From the NCBI RefSeq assembly GCF_018127925.1, contig NZ_CP072347.1, positions 250,501-314,500 of the forward strand: a stretch of DNA of 64,000 nt, in the 5' to 3' direction. Under the pieces are notes generated by a model, which saw only the letters and a list, made by a program, of their open reading frames with translations, made no database searches and was not told the DNA's origin. Position 1 is the stretch's first letter. Each line of letters opens with the position of its first letter. The position numbers and the translations under genes were made by a program. The DNA is from Prevotella melaninogenica (GTDB lineage: Bacteria; Bacteroidota; Bacteroidia; Bacteroidales; Bacteroidaceae). Below are positions 1-8,800 of this stretch, piece after piece.

Positions 1-1026
1 GCTGTTACCCACGACCGTTACTTCTTGGACGATGTGAGTGAGTGGATTCTTGAGCTCGACCGTGGTGAGGGTATTCCATGGAAGGGCAACTACTCTTCAT
101 GGCTCGATCAGAAGACAAAGCGCATGGAGCAGGAAGAGAAGTCGGCTTCTAAGCGTCGCAAGACCTTGGAGCGTGAGTTGGAGTGGGTGCGCATGGCACC
201 AAAGGCTCGTCAGGCAAAGGGTAAGGCGCGTCTGAATTCTTACGAGCAGATGCTCAACGAGGAGCAGAAACAGCGTGAGGAGAAGCTCGAAATCTTTATT
301 CCTAACGGTCCACGCTTGGGTAATAAGGTTATCGAAGCACAGCACGTAAAGAAGGCTTTCGGTGAGAAGGTACTCTTCAACGACCTCAACTTCATGTTGC
401 CTCCTAACGGCATCGTAGGTGTTATCGGTCCTAACGGTGCGGGTAAGACTACGCTCTTCCGCCTTATCATGGGCTTGGAGCAGGCTGATGGCGGTACGTT
501 CGAGGTAGGTGAGACCGTTAAACTTGCTTATGTTGACCAGCAGCACAAGGATATCGACCCTAACAAGACGGTATATGACGTAGTTTCACAAGGCAACGAG
601 ACGATTCGTATGGGTGGACGTGACATCAATTCACGTGCTTATCTCTCACGTTTCAACTTCTCAGGAACCGACCAGAGCAAGCTTTGTTCAGTACTCTCAG
701 GTGGTGAGCGCAACCGTCTTCAGTTGGCTATGGCATTGAAGCAGGAAGGTAATGTCCTTCTTCTCGATGAGCCTACCAACGATATCGACGTGAACACACT
801 CCGTGCATTGGAGGAAGGTCTTGAGGCATTTGCCGGTTGTGCTGTTGTCATCAGCCACGACCGTTGGGTCCTCGACCGCATCTGTACCCACATCCTTGCC
901 TTTGAGGGTAATGGTGAAGTTGTCTACTTCGAAGGTGGCTTCTCTGATTACGAAATCAATAAGGCACGCCGACTCGGCAATGAGGAGATTAAGAAGGGTA
1001 GGTATAGAAAGTTGATGGAGGAGTAA
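1..1026 (+). CDS. ettA: Energy-dependent translational throttle protein EttA (ABC-F ATPase), 5' end outside the window
   Basis: The reading frame is open from base 1, so the gene is cut by the window edge; about 341 codons of a protein usually near 555 residues remain. The visible part begins at the end of the first nucleotide-binding domain (VTHDRYFLDD), continues through the EttA linker (GEGIPWKGNYSSW, then an Arg/Lys-rich helix with KARQAKGKARL), and contains the full second ATPase domain: Walker A GPNGAGKT, signature LSGGERNR, Walker B LLLDEPTND and switch His in ISHDRW. ABC-F proteins of this subgroup bind the ribosomal E site and gate early elongation according to ATP/ADP level; they are cytoplasmic and have no membrane domain. 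The match to EttA rather than other ABC-F members rests on the linker and on FIPNGPRLGNKVIEA. No neighbour suggests an operon. A GC-rich palindrome follows directly after the stop and may end transcription. Confidence 0.93.
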   Translation, partial: AVTHDRYFLDDVSEWILELDRGEGIPWKGNYSSWLDQKTKRMEQEEKSASKRRKTLERELEWVRMAPKARQAKGKARLNSYEQMLNEEQKQREEKLEIFIPNGPRLGNKVIEAQHVKKAFGEKVLFNDLNFMLPPNGIVGVIGPNGAGKTTLFRLIMGLEQADGGTFEVGETVKLAYVDQQHKDIDPNKTVYDVVSQGNETIRMGGRDINSRAYLSRFNFSGTDQSKLCSVLSGGERNRLQLAMALKQEGNVLLLDEPTNDIDVNTLRALEEGLEAFAGCAVVISHDRWVLDRICTHILAFEGNGEVVYFEGGFSDYEINKARRLGNEEIKKGRYRKLMEE

Positions 1027-1028
1027 AA

Positions 1029-1371
1029 GCCCCACCCCTTCCCTCCCCGAAGGGGGAGGGGGAAAAAGCCTCACCCCCGACCCCTCTCCAAAAGGAGAGG
1101 GGGCGTGAAATGCGAGATATCCCTATGAGATTGAGGAATGACGGAAATGCCTTCCAAGCGGATTAGCTCAGGTAAATTAGTTCGGTTAAAGCTTTTTATC
1201 TCAAGTAAAATAGATTGAATAAGGTTTTTAACCTCAAACAAATTAAACCGAATAAGGATTCGTCCTCAAACAAGTTAAACCAAACAAGGCTTTCATCCTC
1301 AAGCGAATTGTTTCCAGCACTCCCCCTCTCCTTTCGGAGAGGGGGTTGGGGGGGTGAGGCCTCCTAAACAA
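1029..1371. repeat. GC-rich palindrome doublet (BIME-like) enclosing a degenerate 33-bp tandem repeat
   Basis: Two GC-rich imperfect palindromes of the form CCCCTCCCC...GGGGAGGGG lie at about 1029-1104 and 1316-1371. The spacer opens with a GAGATATCCCTAT motif and closes with AATTGTTTCCAGCACTCCCC. Related doublets with the same spacer ends occur near 19130-19320 and 50060-50275. Inside this copy, about four degenerate units of 32-33 bp (CTCAAACAAATTAAACCGAA) run from roughly 1166 to 1313. No gene is visible in this interval. Confidence 0.75.
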
Positions 1372-1379
1372 ATATTATT

Positions 1380-2264
1380 ATGAAAACATTACTTTGCAAA
1401 TCCAAGACAAAACCTATTTTGTTCGTACTTTTCTTCTTATGTTTTTCCCTTCATAGTAAGGCACAGACCGCACCAAAGAAGTTGATTGCACCTTCTCCAG
1501 AGCGTTTCCAAGCTATCAACGACTCTATCCTTGCAGAAGGAATGTTGTTATATACTTTTGAGAAACTGGCGTGGCAAGCTTCTGATTCTCTTATGAAGTA
1601 TAATGTCAATAGAGCGGAGATTAATTCCGCTACCGCTATTGAAGACGGAAACCTAACTTGGCGTTATATCTTTGCTAACCTTGATAAGGAACAGACCGTC
1701 TTTGAACTGACGCTCCACCTAAGTAACGACACGAGTTTCTATGTCAGTTCTGTCACCCCACGTAAACTCAAACCAAATGAGATTGAACTGCTCAAAGCAA
1801 AGCAGCTTGCGCCTCGTAAGGTTATAAAGGAGAAGGGAGATAGTATTTTCTTGGCTAACACTTCTGGCTTGAACTGGGACTTGCTCCCTTTGGAGAAAGG
1901 TGGTTATAGACTCTATCTCCTGCATGGAACAACAAAGCATGGGGTGATTCCTATTGGTGATGACTACGCTTTCGACTTTGATAAGGATATGAACATACTC
2001 AGTTGGCGCAGGTTTCATCGTAGTTTTCTTGAGCAGCCAATAACAATGAATGGTGAAGAGATAACAGAGGTAATACACTCACATACTCCAATGACACCTT
2101 ATTTCACAACGACAGATATCGCTAACTATATGCTTTATGGTTGCGACCTGTATGGGATAAAGAGGTTCTCCGTTCTCTCAACAGCCTTCGCAGATACTTC
2201 TTACCTCACTACGTTTGATGTCGAAAAGATGAAACTGACCTCGACTGTTTATACGGTAAAATAA
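1380..2264 (+). CDS. Exported protein of unknown function
   Basis: This is a 294-residue protein that I do not recognise. The first 29 residues form a clear Sec signal peptide with a Lys-rich start, a core containing ILFVLFFLCFSL, and a likely cleavage after SKA-Q. The mature part is mixed alpha/beta, with no lipobox, no further membrane segment and no catalytic motif I can name. The ATG follows an AT-rich stretch, which is usual for Bacteroidota, where Shine-Dalgarno sites are weak. The gene stands alone between a GC-rich repeat and an IS982-type element that begins 6 bp after its stop codon, so any native terminator has been displaced by the insertion. The signal peptide is secure and the location (periplasm or surface) is inferred. 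Confidence 0.8.
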   Translation: MKTLLCKSKTKPILFVLFFLCFSLHSKAQTAPKKLIAPSPERFQAINDSILAEGMLLYTFEKLAWQASDSLMKYNVNRAEINSATAIEDGNLTWRYIFANLDKEQTVFELTLHLSNDTSFYVSSVTPRKLKPNEIELLKAKQLAPRKVIKEKGDSIFLANTSGLNWDLLPLEKGGYRLYLLHGTTKHGVIPIGDDYAFDFDKDMNILSWRRFHRSFLEQPITMNGEEITEVIHSHTPMTPYFTTTDIANYMLYGCDLYGIKRFSVLSTAFADTSYLTTFDVEKMKLTSTVYTVK

Positions 2265-2326
2265 CTATTAACCTGAACTCGGGATAAGTATCATCCCACT
2301 CTTCTGTTTGGTTTAGTACAACGGCT

Positions 2327-2358
2327 CTTTAGACTCAATGTTTTGATTGGGTCTAAAG
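2327..2358 (-). terminator. Hairpin downstream of the IS982-type transposase
   Basis: The arms CTTTAGACTCAAT (2327-2339) and ATTGGGTCTAAAG (2346-2358) pair with one mismatch around a 6-base loop. It lies inside the element, 22 bp past the transposase stop, and could act as a terminator. There is no long T-run, so function is uncertain. Confidence 0.45.
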
Positions 2359-2379
2359 ATAATAATAAAACAGATTACT

Positions 2380-3297
2380 TTAGAATAATGTAAGCTGTCC
2401 CGAATGTTGCTCTATAGCAAAGTCTATGTTCACTGCTGGCTTTTTCTCAAAGAAGCAGTAGGCTGCAATAGCAGAGAGAACATTCATTGCGAAATTAAAT
2501 ATGCTTCTATGCCTTGAATGCACTAATTGAGCTACATTCTTTAGCTCATCATTGATAGTCTCTATTACAGATCTTTTCCTTAAAAGAAGTCTATCATAAA
2601 GTGGCATCAGTTTATCTTTCATGTTACTCCTAATGCCAGTAACTAAATTTATTCCATCATTGAACAATCGCTCAAATAATCCTTGAGAAATGTACCCTTT
2701 GTCTGCAAACAATTTACCAAACACATTGTCTGTCAACCTGTTAAATACATTTTCGTCTCGGTCATCAACATTTGCTTTAGTGAGCATAAAGTTTAGAATC
2801 TCACCTCTTTCATTACAGATAAGATGTAGTTTGAATCCAAAATACCATCCCATTGTACTCTTACCCCTTGTTGCATAATTTCTAAAAACCTTATTGCGAC
2901 AAATACGTTTATTATGGCAAACTGGAATACAAGTTGAGTCAATAAAACTAATACCAGTACACCTCCCAAAACAACATATCTGCAGGAACATCATCATCTC
3001 TACAGAGACTCTTGCCTCTAATTCAAGAAAACGATTATAAGACAATTGATTTGGAAATAAATCTGCTAAATGCTCTTTTACGAAAAAGGTATAATAGTGA
3101 CGAAAATTACGATAGGAATTAAAGTGAAAGCAAATTAAAATCGTTATGATTTCAGACTTACTCATACGCCACCTGCGATGGCGATGACATCCTTTATTCT
3201 TTTCTGAGAGACCTATTTTATCAGTTTCTAACTCAAATTCTTTGCAAAAGTCATCTGCAATACAGAAAATTTCAGTAATTTTGTCCTTGGTAATCAT
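2380..3297 (-). CDS. IS982-family transposase
   Basis: This is a DDE transposase of about 305 residues that catalyses movement of the surrounding element. Acidic catalytic candidates appear in order: Asp in FIDSTCIPVC, Asp in FADKGYIS, and Glu in KRSVIETINDELKN, followed by the HSRHRS segment typical of IS982 enzymes. I place the start at the ATG at 3297 (MITKDKITE). The frame is open upstream to 3363, but those 22 extra residues are hydrophobic and reach to 34 bp from the element end. The gene is intact and flanked by both terminal repeats, so the copy may still be active. Confidence 0.92.
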   Translation of the reverse strand: MITKDKITEIFCIADDFCKEFELETDKIGLSEKNKGCHRHRRWRMSKSEIITILICFHFNSYRNFRHYYTFFVKEHLADLFPNQLSYNRFLELEARVSVEMMMFLQICCFGRCTGISFIDSTCIPVCHNKRICRNKVFRNYATRGKSTMGWYFGFKLHLICNERGEILNFMLTKANVDDRDENVFNRLTDNVFGKLFADKGYISQGLFERLFNDGINLVTGIRSNMKDKLMPLYDRLLLRKRSVIETINDELKNVAQLVHSRHRSIFNFAMNVLSAIAAYCFFEKKPAVNIDFAIEQHSGQLTLF

Positions 3298-3403
3298 CGT
3301 TATATTTATTGTAATTGATTGATTTTCAACTGTAAAGTTACAAAAATATAATGAGATTACCAACTTTTTGCAGACTTTTCTTATCCCGAGTTCAGGTTAT
3401 TAC

Positions 3404-3608
3404 CTTTGAACTGTTAACTTTGAACTTTGAACTTTATGATCAGAACTACGAATGACACGAATCATTATTGTACTTTGAACTTTGAGGTTTGAACTTTGAA
3501 CTTTATGATTAGAACTACGAACGACTACGAATGACACGAATAGCACGAATTCTTTTGCTAAGTGATTAGTGCAATTCGCATAATTCGTAGTCCCCTGTGA
3601 ACTTTGAA
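3404..3608. repeat. Mixed 7-bp (TTTGAAC) and 9-bp (ACGAATnnC) repeat array
   Basis: Degenerate direct repeats of TTTGAAC/TTTGAAG alternate with ACGAATGACACGAATNNCAC units. The pattern GAACTTTATGATNAGAACTACGAA occurs twice. It ends in an inverted arrangement, where ACTACGAA units on one side face ATTCGTAGT on the other. The same mix recurs near 37755-38010, 39590-39835, 49055-49345 and 62108-62360. No gene lies here; the IS982-type element was inserted at its left edge. Confidence 0.7.
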
Positions 3609-3670
3609 GGCTACGAGAGAGTTGGGGAAGTCCTTTCGTAATTCCCCAAACTATTTGTTGCCAGCACTCT

Positions 3671-4321
3671 CTATCTCTTCTTCTGACGAATAGAGAGTTT
3701 CATCCACTTACCATGCTTCAAGACAAGGGCTTTACCATTCACAAAGCGGCGATAGTTAGCGATACTATCATACTCCAAAGGAATAACCTCGTTGCCTTGC
3801 TTATCGATGAATCCCCACTTGCCTCCTACAGTATATTCATGTTCTGGATCATCGGCTGGTCGCACCGTCTTACTCCCTACTGCCACAGCTGCCAAACCGT
3901 CATGATATGGAAAGATAGCATCATACTTCGGATTGACAATAACCTTGCCTTCCATATTCGCGACGCCCATCTTCTGTCCGCTCTCATCCAAGATTCTAAA
4001 GAGTCCATCAACGGGATAGTCATTGCCATTATCCACAGCGTAGACCCTAAACAGCTCCTCACCTTTATTATTGATAGCAATACAACCCACATTCGACTTC
4101 CACACAAAGCCAATAGTACGGATTGTGTCTGTATAACACTGCAAATAGCGGTTATATGGCACAACTGTCTCTCCTTTCTCATTAACATAAGAATATTGTT
4201 CGTACTTCTGTGTCGTATCAACCTGTAAAACCAAATATGAGTCCTTCACATCTGTAAATGACAAACAGGGCAGTGCCAAGCAACAAGCCAACATTGGAAC
4301 GATAAGCTGTAATCTCTTCAT
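3671..4321 (-). CDS. Exported WG-repeat protein
   Basis: This is a 216-residue protein with a signal peptide (about 21 residues, ending near ALPCLS). After it come beta-rich repeats of the WG (KWG) type: a partial unit around GVANMEGKVIVNPKYDAIFP and a clear unit around KWGFIDKQGNEVIPLEYDSI, plus a related final KHGKWMKL. WG repeats are short beta-hairpin units found in many exported Bacteroidota proteins; their biochemical role is generally unknown. Mature location is probably periplasmic or surface, since no lipobox is visible (the cysteines at 13-14 lie inside the signal core). The gene is monocistronic, with repeat DNA on both sides. Confidence 0.8.
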   Translation of the reverse strand: MKRLQLIVPMLACCLALPCLSFTDVKDSYLVLQVDTTQKYEQYSYVNEKGETVVPYNRYLQCYTDTIRTIGFVWKSNVGCIAINNKGEELFRVYAVDNGNDYPVDGLFRILDESGQKMGVANMEGKVIVNPKYDAIFPYHDGLAAVAVGSKTVRPADDPEHEYTVGGKWGFIDKQGNEVIPLEYDSIANYRRFVNGKALVLKHGKWMKLSIRQKKR

Positions 4322-4425
4322 CTTGATTCTTCGTTGTTTAGGTATTAATAATCTTCCGCTGTAAAGATACTAAAATAATAAACCAAAAGCAAGTGTGTTT
4401 GTAAAAAAGTGAACGAGTGGACAAG
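4322..4425. other. Upstream region of the WG-repeat gene
   Basis: An AT-rich stretch contains TATCTTTA on the minus strand (4362-4369), one base from the Bacteroidota -7 consensus TAnnTTTG and 41 bp before the WG-repeat start. No convincing -33 box is visible. The 8-bp repeat array begins right behind it. Confidence 0.3.
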
Positions 4426-4530
4426 TAAACGAGTAAACGAGTTATATGTTTCGCACGCAACTTGTTTACTTGTAAACTTGTCTACTTGTAAACTTGTAAA
4501 CTTGTAAACTCGTCCACTTGTAAACATCTA
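4409..4530. repeat. 8-bp TYGTNNAC / GTNNACRA array
   Basis: Units such as TTGTAAAC, TTGTCTAC and TCGTCCAC run head to tail with 8-bp spacing. The left part is in the opposite sense (GTGAACGAGTGGACAA). The core GTNNAC is itself palindromic. Equivalent arrays lie at 4776-4922, 5171-5310, 28743-29113, 39041-39356 and elsewhere. The array can be translated, but the resulting peptides are low-complexity artefacts. Confidence 0.85.
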
Positions 4531-4568
4531 AACCCGTAAACTTGCAACAAACTTTTTTCGAAAAATCC

Positions 4569-4599
4569 TTGGCGATAAAAAGAAAAACATCTATCTTTG
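4569..4599 (+). promoter_or_regulatory. Bacteroidota-type promoter in tandem-repeat copy 1
   Basis: A TTG at 4569-4571 is separated by 20 bp from TATCTTTG at 4592-4599, a full match to the TAnnTTTG -7 element. The identical promoter recurs 395 bp downstream (4964-4994). It would drive the leader described next. Confidence 0.6.
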
Positions 4600-4600
4600 T

Positions 4601-4701
4601 AGCATCAGTTCCCCCAAGCCTCTTCACAATGCTCAAATCGGGGGACGTTTTATTTTATAGCTATGGCAACACCTTTCATCATTACTAACAGACTATCCTA
4701 A
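4601..4701 (+). other. Leader with pseudoknot potential and 12-codon reading frame (copy 1)
   Basis: Downstream of the promoter, AGCAT (4601-4605) can pair with ATGCT (4629-4633), and TCCCCC in the enclosed loop (4610-4615) can pair with GGGGGA further on (4640-4645), the topology of an H-type pseudoknot. An ATG at 4663 then opens a frame of 12 codons (MATPFIITNRLS) ending at 4701. It may be the broken start of a longer gene, since another short open stretch follows in a different frame. An identical copy lies at 4996-5096. Similar ordering of stem, C-tract and G-tract is seen at 49498-49535. Confidence 0.4.
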
Positions 4702-5334
4702 TGTGGACATTCTTGCAATAGGATTCCCTACTAATTGGAAGAATGAACCACTCTGGAAAATTCTGCAATAAATATACGAGTGGAGAAGTGAACAAGTGAA
4801 CGAGTAGACAAGTTTACAAGTGAACGAGTAAACGAGTTATATGTTTCGCAAGCAACTTGTTTACTTGTAAACTTGTCTACTTGTAAACTTGTAAACTTGT
4901 AAACTCGTCCACTTGTAAACATCTAAACCCGTAAACTTGCAACAAACTTTTTTCGAAAAATCCTTGGCGATAAAAAGAAAAACATCTATCTTTGTAGCAT
5001 CAGTTCCCCCAAGCCTCTTCACAATGCTCAAATCGGGGGACGTTTTATTTTATAGCTATGGCAACACCTTTCATCATTACTAACAGACTATCCTAATGTG
5101 GACATTCTTGCAATAGGATTCCCTACTAATTGGAAGAATGAACCACTCTGGAAAATTCTGCAATAAATATACGAGTGGAGAAGTGAACAAGTGAACGAGT
5201 AGACAAGTTTACAAGTGAACGAGTAAACGAGTTATATGTTTCGCAAGCAACTTGTTTACTTGTAAACTTGTCTACTCGTTCACTTGTCCACTTGTCCACT
5301 TGTAAACATTTTTCCGTGTACTAAATTTCAATAC

Positions 5335-5500
5335 GTGCTCTCTTGGCTTTGAAAAGACGCCTAATAGGCTTGCAAAACATGCCCTTTTGAGGTCTTACTA
5401 ACGCCCTTTTGAACCCTTACCAAGCACCTTTTGAAATCCATACTCACAACTATCTGATAACAAAACACTTACAAGGGTAAGAAAATCGCTTATTTTTTGG
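5335..5500 (-). repeat. GGGCGTTA intergenic element, copy 1
   Basis: This is the reverse orientation of a dispersed element whose core reads AAAAGGTGCTTAATTGGACT, then AAAAGGGCGTTAGTAAG, then AAAGGGCACCTTTTGCAA, then AAAGGGCGTTAATT. Here the core occupies about 5351-5435, followed by the tail GATAACAAAACACTTACAA. Seven other copies are in this window. Confidence 0.75.
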
Positions 5501-5559
5501 CTCTATTTTAAGTCTTAATGTTTGAGGATTTGTAAAGCATTTTTGTATATCAACCTCCC

Positions 5560-5868
5560 CCTACCCCTCCAAAGGAGGGGAGTTGCCTGCAAATAAAGAT
5601 TTGAAGAGTAAGCCTATTGTATATTAGCTGATTTGGTTTTAAACTCCCACTCCGTTAGACACTCCCCTCCTTCGAAGGGCTGGAAAAGGTCCCTGCTCTT
5701 GTTTTAACTCTCACCCCATTAGGCACTCCCCTCCTTTGGAGGGGTTGGGAGAGGTCCCTACAAAAAAGACAAAGTAACAGTTTTGCTTGTTACTCTGTCT
5801 TTTTCCTTTGGGGTATCCCACATTTCACGCCCCTCTCCTTTCGGAGAGGGGTTGGGGGTGAGGCTTTT
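5560..5868. repeat. Cluster of GC-rich palindromes
   Basis: Several imperfect CCCCTCC/GGAGGGG palindromes lie at about 5563-5592, 5655-5690, 5725-5758 and 5826-5868; the last overlaps the 3' end of the M60 peptidase gene. The stretch GGTATCCCACATTTCACGCC precedes the last one and recurs at 33670 beside another palindrome. Confidence 0.7.
5763..5804 (-). terminator. Probable bidirectional intrinsic terminator of the M60 cluster
   Basis: A 17-bp stem with one mismatch is formed by AAAAAGACAAAGTAACA (5763-5779) and TGTTACTCTGTCTTTTT (5788-5804). The A-rich left and T-rich right arms give a U-tract in either direction. It lies 64 bp past the stop of the M60 gene. Confidence 0.7.
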
Positions 5869-8800
5869 TACTTACCCACTACCACCTTCTTACCACCAAC
5901 AACGTAAACGCCGTTAGGTAAGCCTTCGAGGGCTGTCTCTGCATTCACCTTACTGCGAACGAGGACACCATAGATGCTATAAACATCTACCTTACCACCG
6001 TTAGCCTGAGCCGAGAAGGTCTTGATACCTGTTGGAACAGTACCTGGGTCAACCTCAGAACCGTCTGAACCGCAAACCTTAACCTTGATATCGTTGTTAG
6101 CATCCTCCATCACCTTCTTAGGAATAGTGAAGGTCTTGGTGTTAGCAAAGTAGATAAGCTGACCCTTGCTGTTGTAAATCTTGAAACCTACCACGTGGCT
6201 GTTCTTAGCCTCCATAGTATAGGTGCGCTTACCATTAGCATCGCTCTGCGTCTTGATAATAGCATAACCCTGACCGAGGCTGTCTGGACAGAACTGATCC
6301 CATGAACCGAAATCACCCATTCTGCCTACGCGTACGGCACCATTAAAGTCTTCACGCATCTCACCAGCAGCATGACCAGGATATGTAGCAGGAGTACGAC
6401 GGATATGATCGTCAATGAAAATCATGTTGTTAGCAGGGCCCTTAGGATATTTCTGCATGAACTTCTTTGCCTCCATCCACTGTGCTCTTGTGGTATACAT
6501 GGTTGTGTTACTGTAGTCACCAATGACAGATCCGTTCACATCATAGAAATGTCCCCATGCCTCGAAGAAGCTTGAGAGGTCTTGCTGAGCTGCATAAGAA
6601 CATGCCTTAGCAAAGAGCAAGTAGTCGTTCTGACCCTGACAGTTGGCTGTTCCCTGACCTTCAAGACGGTGTGTGCGGAGATAATCAAGACACTTGTTCC
6701 AGAACTGATTATCAAGACCTGTTGAATGGAACATCATATAGAGCTTATAGTACATTTGCGTTGTGCCCCATGTGCCATATTCAAACCACTTCTTCTTGTT
6801 AGCAAAGCGATCAGCATAGGTTGAGACAGCACTCTCGCAAACACCATCATACTTCTTACCGTCAACATCTGTATAAGAACAGTTTTCTGAACGGCTGGTT
6901 ACGCGACCAGAAGTAAACATCACCATGTTAGAATACATATTGACAGAAATCTCCGTCATACCTGCCGTATTGAACAGCTGCTGATGGTTATGACCGAACT
7001 CGTGAGCAGGACCCCAGAGTGTACCATTACCCCACTTCATCTTGTCGTAGTTGAGCACATCGCCCAAAGTGTTGTAGTTATAGTAGGTACCACCGGTCGT
7101 AGCATACATATAACCATGGTCAACGGCAGTCGCATTGAGGACGTTGTTGCACTTATCCTTCTTAGAAGCACGGAATCCCATGAGGTCGTCCTCACGCTGT
7201 ACGATGCTGTTCCAGATTTCAACCAACTCCTTCATGTGAACAGGAGTATAGCGCTTGCAATCAGCACCAGGCATGTTCATAACAACCAATTCGCCCTTCA
7301 TATTGAACGCCTTAGCCCAAACAAGACCGTCTGACTGCATCTTCTGCCAGTCCTCATTGGTATTACCCTTAGTAAGATCGAAGTAACCATTCACCTTACC
7401 ACCCTCAATGTGGATGTTCATAGGCTTATAGTCTCTGAGGTACTTACCGTTGTTGAAGGTACGACCGATATAGTTAACAAACACGTTGTTCTCGCCCTGA
7501 TTGAGGATGATATTCAATCCCTTCTTCAAGTTATAGTACTTACCAGCACTGCGTGTACCCAATGGTACGAGTTCAATCTGCACGGTTGCATTCTGTGGAA
7601 TATCATCGCCAAGGAAGATGAAAAGGTCCTCGCCGTCTTGAGCCGTGATACCTGTTGGGTTCGTCATGCTACCATAATCGTAGCCGATACCCATTGAACG
7701 TGCCCAAGCACCATAGTTATTCTCGCTGTAAACCTTATAATCAGCGATACGGAAGAGCTTCTCCCAGTTGCGACCACTTGGATAAACGGTCCAGCTCTGG
7801 TTCTTAATCTTCAACACAACCTCCTGCAAACCCTGTGGCACACCCTCGGTAGTCATCTGCCCCTTCAAAGCCTCATCGGTCATCGCCTTAGTAGCAGCAG
7901 TAACCTCCGTAGCGGCACTGTTAGTGAAATACTTAGCCACCTTCTCAGCATAGACATCCACATTCTTGGTCAAGTCGACACGTGCCTTGTAAGCCTCCTG
8001 CTGCTCCTTGAGTTTAGCAGGGTTGAGTGTAGCCTCCTTGAAGACCCACTTATTTGCCTCGTTGTGCGTGTACCAGCCTACAGGATGGTATCCCTGACTC
8101 TCAGCACAATGGATACCAACATTATTGGCATCGACCATCTCGAAAGCCAACCCGTATGGATCGTCCGTGTTACGTTGGAGGTCAAAGCCTGTGCCCTTCC
8201 CCTCAGCTGTCGTATAAGAGCGACTTGTCTGCCCATTCTGAGGGACGATATACTTTCCTGTCACAGCATTCTGGAACACGTAGCGGCCGTTAGCCAACCT
8301 TTCTAACTTCCAATAATAAGAGTAATCACTGCTGTTAAAACCCGAGGTAGACAATTCGCCAACTATAAAGTCCTCACGCATCGACCTGCCATAGGTGTCA
8401 GAAACAATCTGATAGTACTTTGTGAGATCCTTTGTTGGGTCTACCACCTTGGTCAGCTGAGCCAGTCTGGCAAGCACCTGCTCGTTTGTAAGCGTCGTCA
8501 CAGGGTCGAAGCGGAACTCACTTGGGCCAACTGCTCTAATACCATTATCCATCAATGGTTTCCAACGAACGATATGCTTCTGAGCATCGATGTGCCAGCA
8601 CCAATCTTCAGCATTACTATTATAGATATTGAAGTAAGACTTACCTGTCCCACTTGACTCAGTCTGATAAATAATCCTGAACTTGTAAGCATCATTAGCC
8701 GTCTTATAGACCTCATTATTTTGACCCACACTCTGAACGTACTTAGCATTCTTCAGACTCTGAATGGTGTACCTGCCGTCCTTAGCACGTAGTAAGAAGA

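Larger units (their letters stand above)
2271..3397 (-). mobile_element. Complete IS982-family insertion sequence with 5-bp target duplication
   Basis: Perfect 18-bp terminal inverted repeats are visible: ACCTGAACTCGGGATAAG at 2271-2288 and its complement at 3380-3397. The next two bases outward also match, and one of those pairs could instead belong to the target duplication. The 5-bp direct repeat TATTA flanks the element at 2266-2270 and 3398-3402, so both ends are intact and the insertion is probably recent. The 1127-bp length fits the family. One transposase gene lies on the minus strand, and a hairpin at 2327-2358 lies between its stop and the left end. Confidence 0.92.
4426..5276. repeat. 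395-bp tandem repeat, about 2.15 copies
   Basis: The marker GTTATATGTTTCGCA begins at 4441, 4836 and 5231, giving an exact 395-bp period twice, with near-identity between copies (CGCACGC in the first, CGCAAGC in the others). Each unit contains an array of 8-bp TYGTNNAC repeats, a promoter-like sequence, a C-tract/G-tract leader and a 12-codon reading frame. The third copy stops in the octamer array. The high identity argues for recent unequal crossing-over or slippage between octamer arrays. Confidence 0.9.

Noticed and set aside
3298-3363. Extended start of the IS982-type transposase
   Set aside because: The 22 additional residues are hydrophobic and low-complexity, and the MITKDKIT start resembles other family members.
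4345-4922. Two similar small frames beginning MFTSGRVYKFTSLQ on the minus strand
   Set aside because: Both lie in copies of the octamer array and differ only after the array ends. Their composition is that of the repeat, not of a protein.
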